Shown here piece after piece: positions 1 to 4,283 of a stretch of DNA of 5,461 nt. The DNA is from Dehalococcoidia bacterium (GTDB taxonomy: Bacteria > Chloroflexota > Dehalococcoidia > GIF9 > AB-539-J10). The notes below the pieces were generated by a model. That model was not told the origin of the DNA, did not search any database, and saw only the letters and a program-made list of their open reading frames with translations. The stretch lies in NCBI GenBank assembly GCA_023129815.1, contig JAGMBH010000076.1:1-5461 (forward strand), read 5' to 3'. Position 1 is the first letter of the stretch. Each line of letters starts with the position of its first letter. Position numbers and translations under genes: made by a program.

Positions 1-245
1 AGTACGAGAGGATCAGGAGGGACAGACCTCTGGTGTGCCAGTTGTTGCGCCAGCAGCAGTGCTGGGTAGCCAAGTCTGGAGGGGATAAGCGCTGAAAGCA
101 TCTAAGTGCGAAGCCCACCCCAAGATAAGATCTCCCACCGGGTTAACCGGGTAAGGCCGCAAGTAGACTACTTGCTTGATAGGCGGCGTGTGTAAGCGGA
201 GTAATCCGTTTAGCTAAGCCGTACTAATGGCCGAGGCCTTGACCT
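1..245 (+). rRNA. rrl: 23S ribosomal RNA, 3' end (partial)
   Basis: The window opens on the sarcin-ricin loop (AGTACGAGAGGA), the site on the large subunit bound by elongation factors. It continues through conserved domain VI sequence such as GCTGAAAGCATCTAAG, AGATCTCCCACCG and CCGTACTAATGG. The 3' boundary is placed just after CTTGACC (238-244), which in bacterial 23S rRNA pairs with the 5' end of the molecule; it is uncertain by a few bases. The gene is truncated by the left edge of the window. No 5S rRNA gene follows; the next gene is tRNA-fMet about 70 bases downstream, on the same strand. Confidence 0.97.
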
Positions 246-313
246 ACATCAGGCTGAGCACAAAACCTTTTATATAGTTGCCACAGAAATCGCAGTTTTT
301 TGTGGGTTTTTGT

Positions 314-388
314 CGCGGGGTAGAGCAGTGGAAGCTCGTCGGGCTCATAACCCGGAGGTCGTTGGTTCAAATCCAACCCCCGCTACCA
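314..388 (+). tRNA. initiator tRNA-fMet (anticodon CAT)
   Basis: A complete 75-nt cloverleaf with encoded CCA (386-388). Acceptor stem 314-320 pairs with 378-384; D stem 323-326/334-337; anticodon stem 339-343/351-355 with loop CTCATAA and anticodon CAT at 346-348; T stem 361-365/373-377 with loop TTCAAAT. Initiator hallmarks are present: position 1 is unpaired (C1 opposite T72), three consecutive G-C pairs close the anticodon loop (GGG/CCC), and the D stem carries A11-T24. It therefore delivers formyl-methionine to the ribosomal P site. Position 72 is T, whereas E. coli has A; the mismatch with C1 is kept. The base pair 27-43 is a T-G wobble. The 3' half is duplicated downstream at 2595-2624, which marks the gene as an integration target. 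Confidence 0.96.
351..388 (+). repeat. probable left attachment site (attL) in tRNA-fMet 3' half
   Basis: Bases 351-380 of the tRNA gene recur at 2595-2624 with a single difference (G355 against A2599), giving 25 uninterrupted identical bases from 356 to 380. The last 12 bases, 377-388, recur at 3904-3915. Tyrosine recombinases commonly integrate into tRNA 3' halves and regenerate the gene with sequence carried by the element, which fits the intact tRNA lying on this side. The exact crossover point cannot be fixed from the sequence. Confidence 0.75.
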
Positions 389-403
389 ACTTTCGTATTT
401 GAC

Positions 404-430
404 GGGCCACGGAGTTTCATGGCCCTTTTT
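404..430 (+). terminator. intrinsic terminator after tRNA-fMet
   Basis: A perfect 6-bp stem GGGCCA (404-409) with TGGCCC (420-425) encloses a 10-base loop and is followed directly by TTTTT (426-430). It lies 15 bases past the CCA end of the tRNA and would end transcription of the 23S/tRNA-fMet unit. If the integration model is right, this terminator lies on the element side of the attachment site. Confidence 0.8.
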
Positions 431-433
431 CGT

Positions 434-490
434 TCCCGTTTTCTCGAAAGTGGCTGTTTTCGGTCCTGTTTTCATGAAACGACTGTTTTC
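434..490. repeat. pair of imperfect direct repeats beside the tRNA
   Basis: Two units of 28 and 27 bases (434-461 and 464-490) repeat with a 30-base period and share the pattern TCCnGTTTTCnnGAAA followed by CTGTTTTC. The second unit contains the palindrome TTTCATGAAA (470-479); the first has a near-palindromic TTTCTCGAAA at the same place. They sit within about 100 bases of the presumed left attachment site, so recombinase arm-type or regulatory binding sites are possible. The function is not established. The surrounding stretch 431-642 holds no gene that I can support. Confidence 0.5.
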
Positions 491-642
491 CTCTGTTTGT
501 GCCTTTCATTCCGCTGCTGCTTGTATCTTTATTATGGCGCGGTTGCGGGGGTAGGGGAGCCCTCTTTCTTACGTAATACCAAGATTTTCATTAAGAGGTA
601 TAAACTAGGTAGTAATCTCCAAATGAAGCCTGGTTTGTTTTC

Positions 643-1161
643 TTACTCTAAAATACCAGCTTTATAAAACAATTCTTCAATAAGTGAGCGAAATTTGTGC
701 TGAATGAGCGCAAGGTCCTTTTTTCTACAATTATAAAAGGGGTTATGGGCAGATAAGTCACCTTTCTCTTTGAAGATACCAAAATAGTCTTTGGCATTTC
801 TAGATAAATCAAGTTGCCTATTTTGAATAGCGCAGTTGATTATCTCTGAAAGCTGTAAATAGTTACCCCCAGAACCACGTATAGAGTCCTCTTGTCCTAT
901 CCTTTTAAAGGCAAGAATAAGGAGCATTTCAATAAGGCGGCGCATCAGTATAGCAGCACCATCATATATCGCGTAGTAAAATGATTTGTTAATTTGGTCG
1001 GCTATCTTTTCGATATTTTGTCTCGTCCTTCTGTAAAGGTCAAAAGGAAGAATATCATCAGTATATTTCTCCTCAACAAGAATTTTCTTAGGCTCTAGAA
1101 TAGGTAAACTTGCTTTAAGCTGTCTAGCATTATGAATAAGGTTTAAAAAATCTTCATTCAT
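643..1161 (-). CDS. HEPN/DUF4145-like helical protein, second gene of a two-gene cassette
   Basis: A 172-residue soluble protein predicted to be mostly helical, with no signal peptide or membrane segment. Residues 60-90 (YAIYDGAAILMRRLIEMLLI) and 115-165 (LSRNAKDYFGIF, KGDLSAHNPFYNCRKKDL) resemble the DUF4145/HEPN-type fold, where a conserved small-residue and histidine motif near the C-terminus (here GDLSAHN, His139) is characteristic. HEPN proteins are often RNases or helper modules of toxin-antitoxin and defence systems. The canonical Arg-x4-6-His pair is not exact here: Lys133 occupies the Arg position, so nuclease activity is doubtful. The ATG overlaps the end of the upstream gene within ATGAATGA, an 8-nt overlap indicating translational coupling. 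The region is AT-richer than aroF. I assign the family by resemblance only; the function is unknown, and an antitoxin or partner-sensing role is equally possible. Confidence 0.8.
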   Translation of the reverse strand: MNEDFLNLIHNARQLKASLPILEPKKILVEEKYTDDILPFDLYRRTRQNIEKIADQINKSFYYAIYDGAAILMRRLIEMLLILAFKRIGQEDSIRGSGGNYLQLSEIINCAIQNRQLDLSRNAKDYFGIFKEKGDLSAHNPFYNCRKKDLALIQHKFRSLIEELFYKAGILE

Positions 1162-1771
1162 TTGTTAGCAAGTAGCGCCTCATATTTTTGAATATTGTTT
1201 CAATCTTTTCATCAGTTATTTCGGGTGAAATATGTATCTCAATATTGACGTATACATTGGGCTCGACTCTAACCCCTATTTTCCCTTTTTCTGGTTCCTC
1301 ATAAGGATATTTAGGCAATTCTTCTACTGGAGCAACTTCTACTGCAGAGAAGTCTGCTAGACTACATAAAGTCTTAAAAGTAGAAATCATCTTCTCAAGC
1401 ACTGAACCAGCTTTCCCTGTTTGCTGCTTAAAATATCCCTCTAAGTCAGACTTCGATAGTGAATAGGCATTAGGGTAGGCCTTGAATAGTTCAGGATAAG
1501 CTATTCTGATTCCTTGAGCCAAAGCTTGTTTAGCTTTTGGCGGGTTTTGATACTGAGCATATGAACTAGTAGGGATACCAGAGCTATCAATAAACCCCAT
1601 ATCCTCCAATATATCAAGAACAGACCTATACTGTGCGTTCTTAAGTAGCCAAGTATCCCTGACATATGAGAAATTCAATTTATCTGGCCGTCCTGTTTTT
1701 TGAGCCTTTTCCAAAAGCTTGGTTATCTGTCCTGCTGCATACACATACCGAAATCCCTTAAGACCAGGCAT
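1154..1771 (-). CDS. DUF5343-like protein, first gene of a two-gene cassette
   Basis: A 205-residue soluble protein. The N-terminal 140 residues match the pattern I know for DUF5343: a winged-helix-like start (residues 10-60, with VLDILEDMGFIDSSGIPT at 51-68), then a repeat-like helical part (YAQYQNPPKAKQALAQGIR, AYPELFKAYPNAYSLSKSDL, then SVLEKMISTFKTLCSLADFS at 123-142). A charged, proline-rich linker (145-165) leads to a C-terminal strand-helix unit (NIEIHISPEITDEKIETIF, 177-195) often seen in this family. DUF5343 has no firmly known biochemistry; the fold suggests nucleic-acid or protein binding. The ATG at 1771 is supported by AAGGAGGT just upstream. The gene leads an operon with the HEPN-like gene, with its stop inside that gene's start region. 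It lies between the tRNA-fMet and its displaced 3' copy and next to a recombinase remnant, so acquisition by integration is likely. Confidence 0.85.
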   Translation of the reverse strand: MPGLKGFRYVYAAGQITKLLEKAQKTGRPDKLNFSYVRDTWLLKNAQYRSVLDILEDMGFIDSSGIPTSSYAQYQNPPKAKQALAQGIRIAYPELFKAYPNAYSLSKSDLEGYFKQQTGKAGSVLEKMISTFKTLCSLADFSAVEVAPVEELPKYPYEEPEKGKIGVRVEPNVYVNIEIHISPEITDEKIETIFKNMRRYLLTNE

Positions 1772-1774
1772 TTT

Positions 1775-1782
1775 ACCTCCTT
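1775..1782 (-). promoter_or_regulatory. ribosome binding site of the DUF5343-like gene
   Basis: On the minus strand the sequence reads AAGGAGGT followed by AAA and then ATG. This is a near-perfect Shine-Dalgarno sequence with slightly short spacing (4 bases from AGGAGG to ATG). It fixes the start at 1771. The downstream HEPN-like gene has no comparable site and probably relies on coupling. Confidence 0.85.
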
Positions 1783-1812
1783 ATACAGAAATAGTAGTCT
1801 TATGCCATATCT

Positions 1813-1863
1813 ATTATATCACATATAATAACTAACCATTGGTCCCTTTCGTTTTTCTGTCAA
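1813..1863 (-). promoter_or_regulatory. possible promoter region of the two-gene cassette
   Basis: The stretch is AT-rich and on the minus strand carries an exact -10 hexamer TATAAT (1818-1813), 41 bases before the ATG. An exact -35 hexamer TTGACA (1863-1858) lies further upstream, but the two are 39 bases apart, far too distant to act together, and no good partner is visible for either at 16-18 bases. Transcription probably starts in this area, but the exact promoter is unresolved. Confidence 0.35.
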
Positions 1864-1942
1864 TGTGATATAAGCATTTTTAGCCAAGAATTCTCTATTC
1901 GCATGTGCAGTTTCGAGAGCTATTCCAACACTGTCCATATAA

Positions 1943-2242
1943 GTGTGTCTTGGAGCGGTGCCAAGGGGGCCCCATCCGCAATCCTGCCATGCTGGCTTAG
2001 ATGTAGAGCACATTGTGAGGCTTGGTGGCTGGCAGAGCCTTGACATGGTGCTGAGATACACTAAGTCGGTGAAGTTTGAGGATAGCTCGAGGCTTTATCG
2101 ACGGCTGGAAGAAGCTCTGCAATACCAGTATCTTAGCAACCTCTACCAAACAATCCAGATGCGGTTTGCAGAGAAGTCACATGGAGCGATGTCAAGCCAG
2201 GGGGTGTCCAGGCCAGGTGAGGCTCTAGAATCAATTTTTTAG
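1943..2242 (+). pseudogene. tyrosine recombinase (integrase), C-terminal remnant
   Basis: The open frame of 99 codons contains the end of a tyrosine recombinase catalytic domain: GLDVEHIVRLGGWQSLDMVL (residues 18-37) corresponds to the box II region around the LGHxxxxxT motif, with Gly-Trp at the usual His/Trp site. The nucleophile is Tyr39 in RYTKSVKFED (codon 2057-2059). The N-terminal arm-binding and core-binding domains and the first catalytic arginine are missing. The HxxR motif is also not intact: His11 is only 19 residues before Trp30, against about 26 in XerD, and no arginine follows it correctly, so an internal deletion is likely. It cannot be active alone. It points toward the displaced tRNA fragment at 2595, the usual position of an integrase next to its attachment site. 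Recognisable homology spans roughly 1976-2110; the remainder is uncertain. Confidence 0.75.
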
Positions 2243-2594
2243 CTTTGGGATTTCAACGATATTGCCCCTCTAGGAACGAACTTGAGGAAAAAACCCACAT
2301 GTACACTGACCCCGTGTGGCCAAAGCAAGCGAACTAAGGGGAAACGGGCCAAGGCCTAGCACAATATGAGGCGCAAGATTTCGGCTTCGAGGTCCACAAT
2401 GTTATCAAGCTAAGTGCACTCACTAAACATCCCCATACACTTCGTAGGAAAGTGGCCCGAAGCAGCCTCAAGAAAGGCGCCCCTCTATAATCCTAAGGCC
2501 AGTGCACTTCCCAGCCTGAAGGAGTTACCAAGAAACTGAACCATTAATATTAACTAAGACCCCAAGTCCCTAACCTTGGGGAAAGGGCAGGTCT
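2243..2594. other. gene-free stretch between integrase remnant and right attachment site
   Basis: No convincing coding region is seen on either strand; frames are short and lack start signals. In the integrase frame, reading continues after the TAG stop for about 45 codons without a recognisable domain. The stretch holds two copies of the palindromic octamer AGTGCACT (2413-2420 and 2501-2508) and a perfect 7-bp hairpin CCCCAAG/CTTGGGG (2560-2566 with 2575-2581, 8-base loop) just before the tRNA fragment. The hairpin has no T tract, so it is not called a terminator. This is the place where integrase-binding arm sites or excisionase sites would be expected. Confidence 0.5.
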
Positions 2595-2624
2595 CCCGAA
2601 GGTCGTTGGTTCAAATCCAACCCC
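2595..2624 (+). repeat. displaced tRNA-fMet 3' fragment, probable right attachment site (attR)
   Basis: Thirty bases match tRNA positions 351-380 with one difference: A at 2599 in place of G355. The copy begins at the 3' strand of the anticodon stem and runs through the T arm into the acceptor strand, stopping 8 bases before the CCA end. There is no 5' half, so it is not a functional tRNA. A2599 would restore a normal T27-A43 pair with the 5' half of the intact gene, and A also occurs at this position in E. coli tRNA-fMet, so this copy may be the original chromosomal 3' half. The DNA between it and the intact tRNA, about 2.2 kb, would be the element. Confidence 0.78.
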
Positions 2625-2746
2625 AGCGAGTAATTCGCCCTTTTGTTAGATGCTCACAGTAGGTCAAGGGATAGATGGGTTAAATAAGCTGAGTCCTGTT
2701 GATGGGTGGTGACTAGGCCTGCGGTTATGGAATGCCTATGCTCTGG

Positions 2747-3763
2747 CTAGATATATCTGCCTACCGATTTAGCAATTCGCCTGAGCTCCTTCATCAACCT
2801 GGCGAAGTCTGATGGAGTGAGGGACTGAAGTCCATCCACCAAGGCTTCCTTGGGGTTGGGGTGAACTTCGATGAGTAATCCATCAGCGCCAGCAGCGACA
2901 GCCGCCTTGGCTATAGCCGGAACAAGGGTGTAGTGGCCGGCAGCGTGGCTGGGGTCGACGATCAAAGGCAAGTGGCTGAATTTCTTAACCACGGGTATAG
3001 AACAGACATCAAGGGAGAAGCGAGCGCTGTCCTCAAAGGTTCTGATGCCCCTCTCGCAGAGAATAACCTGGCTATTGCCCTCTGCCAGCAGATAGTCGGC
3101 CGCTGTAAGCCACTCAGTAATAGTGGCTGATAAGCCTCGCTTGAGGAGAACCGGGCACTTGCTCTTGCCAATCTCAGTCAGTAGGGTGAAGTTTTGCATA
3201 TTTCGAGCCCCAACTTGAAGAATATCGGCATACTTGGATACCTGGCTGACATCGTGGGTATCCACCACTTCGGTGACGACAGGTATGCTGAATCGCTCCC
3301 TGGCTCGCGTCAGCAACTCCAGGCCAGCCTTCCCCAGCCCCTGAAAGCTGAAAGGAGAGGTGCGTGGTTTGAAGGCGCCACCGCGCACAATACAGGCCCC
3401 GGAGCTCTTCACAATCCTGGCCGCTTTCATGAACTGCTCCTCGCTCTCCACAGCGCACGGCCCTGCCATAACCACGATGCGCTTGCCACCAATCTCGATT
3501 CCATTAATGGAAACTATGCTGTCCTCTGCCTTGAATTCCCGGGAGGCGAGCTTGTAGGGTTTCATAATCCGGGCTACGTTCTCCACGCCAGGGAGCACGG
3601 CGAAGATGTCAGTGGGCAGTTGTCCTGTGTTACTTCCCAGTATAGCAACTATTGTTTTGTTGGTGCCTAAGTTCAACTGGATGTCCAGTCCCAGCGACCT
3701 GGCCCGCTCTACCACCCCATCTATCTCCTCTGGGGTGGCACCCTTTCTCATATCCACTATCAT
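2747..3763 (-). CDS. aroF: 3-deoxy-7-phosphoheptulonate synthase (DAHP synthase, type I beta)
   Basis: This enzyme condenses phosphoenolpyruvate with erythrose 4-phosphate to DAHP, the first step of the shikimate pathway to aromatic amino acids, in the cytoplasm. The 338 residues are full length and have the Thermotoga-type layout: an N-terminal ferredoxin-like regulatory domain (about 1-70), which in that family mediates feedback inhibition by aromatic amino acids, then a TIM barrel (about 90-335). Visible signatures are GPCAVES (101-107), RGGAFKPRTSPFSFQGLG (127-144), QVGARNMQNF (183-192), KRG (208-210), CERGIRTFE (236-244), VDPSHAAG (269-276) and EVHPNP (299-304). The metal ligands Cys103, His273, Glu299 and Asp310 are all present. 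Catalytic function is therefore expected. The ATG at 3763 has only a weak AGGT upstream, and the promoter lies so close that the mRNA may be nearly leaderless. No other aromatic pathway gene is in the window. Its base composition is more GC-rich than the 643-1771 cassette, which fits core chromosomal DNA. Confidence 0.96.
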   Translation of the reverse strand: MIVDMRKGATPEEIDGVVERARSLGLDIQLNLGTNKTIVAILGSNTGQLPTDIFAVLPGVENVARIMKPYKLASREFKAEDSIVSINGIEIGGKRIVVMAGPCAVESEEQFMKAARIVKSSGACIVRGGAFKPRTSPFSFQGLGKAGLELLTRARERFSIPVVTEVVDTHDVSQVSKYADILQVGARNMQNFTLLTEIGKSKCPVLLKRGLSATITEWLTAADYLLAEGNSQVILCERGIRTFEDSARFSLDVCSIPVVKKFSHLPLIVDPSHAAGHYTLVPAIAKAAVAAGADGLLIEVHPNPKEALVDGLQSLTPSDFARLMKELRRIAKSVGRYI

Positions 3764-3774
3764 ATTAACCTACG

Positions 3775-3803
3775 ATGATACATACATTCTGTCCTTTTGT
3801 CGA
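3775..3803 (-). promoter_or_regulatory. promoter of the DAHP synthase gene
   Basis: On the minus strand TCGACA (3803-3798) and TATCAT (3780-3775) each match the sigma-70-type consensus at five of six positions and are separated by the ideal 17 bases. The ATG begins only 11 bases after the -10 element, so a start of transcription 6-7 bases downstream would leave a 5' leader of about 4-5 bases. Confidence 0.6.
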
Positions 3804-3903
3804 GGTTTCTGGTAGGCATTTGGGAAGGCGAAACAAGCCGCATGCACCATTTTATGTGCCCGAGCTGAAGGAGAGACAGGGGAGCAAAACGAGGTAAGTC
3901 TCG

Positions 3904-3915
3904 CCCCCGCTACCA
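3904..3915 (+). repeat. second tRNA-fMet 3'-end scrap (12 bases)
   Basis: CCCCCGCTACCA is identical to tRNA-fMet bases 377-388, the last T-stem base, the 3' acceptor strand, the discriminator and CCA. The sequence before it does not form a T arm, so this is not a tRNA gene. It supplies the acceptor end that the fragment at 2595-2624 lacks, with a 4-base overlap. It may be the other part of one broken attachment site, the edge of a second element, or a piece of another tRNA with the same acceptor end. Confidence 0.5.
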
Positions 3916-4010
3916 GGAGATTTGAGAGACAGGTCAGTTTGGCTTGCCTCTTTTTAATTTGTTAAGCTTCGGGCAAGTGGCTGAGAAGAATCGGGTACAC
4001 CAGACTGAGA

Positions 4011-4042
4011 GCTCAGGCGCCTCGATATCGAGGAAACCGAGC
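4011..4042. repeat. perfect 14-bp palindrome within a longer potential hairpin
   Basis: CCTCGATATCGAGG (4020-4033) is a perfect palindrome. It is bracketed by GCTC (4011-4014) and GAGC (4039-4042), so a larger stem with an internal loop (5 bases on each side) is possible. It lies about 100 bases before the candidate -10 element of the coiled-coil gene and could be a binding site for a dimeric regulator. As an RNA hairpin it would have essentially no loop, and no T tract follows, so a terminator is unlikely. Confidence 0.55.
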
Positions 4043-4141
4043 ATGGAAAGCAAGGACCGAGTCTCTGGCGGTGGTTCGTCCCTTCCTGGCTCAACAGTGT
4101 TCCTTTTCTAGGGATAGATGCAAGAGTTTTTGGGCCGGGTA

Positions 4142-4147
4142 TATAAT
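4142..4147 (+). promoter_or_regulatory. candidate -10 element of the coiled-coil gene
   Basis: An exact TATAAT lies 136 bases before the ATG at 4284. The expected -35 position (4119-4124, TGCAAG) matches poorly, and no extended -10 TG is present. If used, it gives a long leader carrying two small hairpins. Confidence 0.35.
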
Positions 4148-4283
4148 ATACTTAAGGTGGATCACTTGTCTCAGTGACTCGTTAGATAGTTTTATCTCTG
4201 AACAGGGAAAGAGATGGAAAAGGCCGGGGGAATTTGCTGAGTGTAAAAGTGGTTGGAAATACTACAATTGAAGGGGGACAAAA

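Larger units (their letters stand above)
3804..4270. other. gene-free stretch between the divergent DAHP synthase and coiled-coil genes
   Basis: I see no gene I can support here. An open frame starting with GTG at 4071 and ending at 4271 has no ribosome binding site and no familiar protein pattern. The stretch contains a 12-base tRNA 3'-end scrap (3904-3915), a strong palindrome (4020-4033), a candidate -10 element (4142-4147) and, after that, two small hairpins: TCACT/AGTGA (4162-4166 with 4173-4177) and AGATA/TATCT (4184-4188 with 4193-4197). I could not match it to any riboswitch, RNase P, SRP or tmRNA sequence I know. Confidence 0.5.

Noticed and set aside
278..667. Plus-strand open frame of 129 codons across the tRNA region
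   Set aside because: It runs through the tRNA-fMet gene and its terminator, has no ribosome binding site and shows low-complexity Phe/Cys/Leu-rich sequence; it is chance.
1819..2061. Minus-strand open frame of 80 codons upstream of the DUF5343-like gene
   Set aside because: Half of it is antisense to the integrase remnant, and no start signal is seen. The final 40 codons (including LETAHANREFLAKNAYITLT) look slightly protein-like but match nothing I know; a decayed gene fragment cannot be excluded.
2560..2581. Hairpin CCCCAAG/CTTGGGG as an intrinsic terminator
   Set aside because: The stem is perfect, but neither strand has a proper T tract after it.
2595..2624. A second functional tRNA gene
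   Set aside because: The 5' half, anticodon loop and the acceptor end are absent; only the 3' anticodon-stem strand, the T arm and part of the acceptor strand remain.
3194..3670. Plus-strand open frame of 158 codons opposite the DAHP synthase
   Set aside because: It is antisense to a full-length gene with all catalytic motifs; a shadow caused by codon bias. The other frames within 2933-3815 are likewise shadows.
3860..3915. A tmRNA or tRNA 3' end terminating at 3915
   Set aside because: No 5-bp T stem with a 7-base loop containing TTC can be formed before the acceptor-like end, and no matching 5' part is visible.
4071..4271. Plus-strand open frame of 66 codons before the coiled-coil gene
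   Set aside because: GTG start without a Shine-Dalgarno sequence, no recognisable protein pattern, and it overlaps the candidate -10 element and hairpins.
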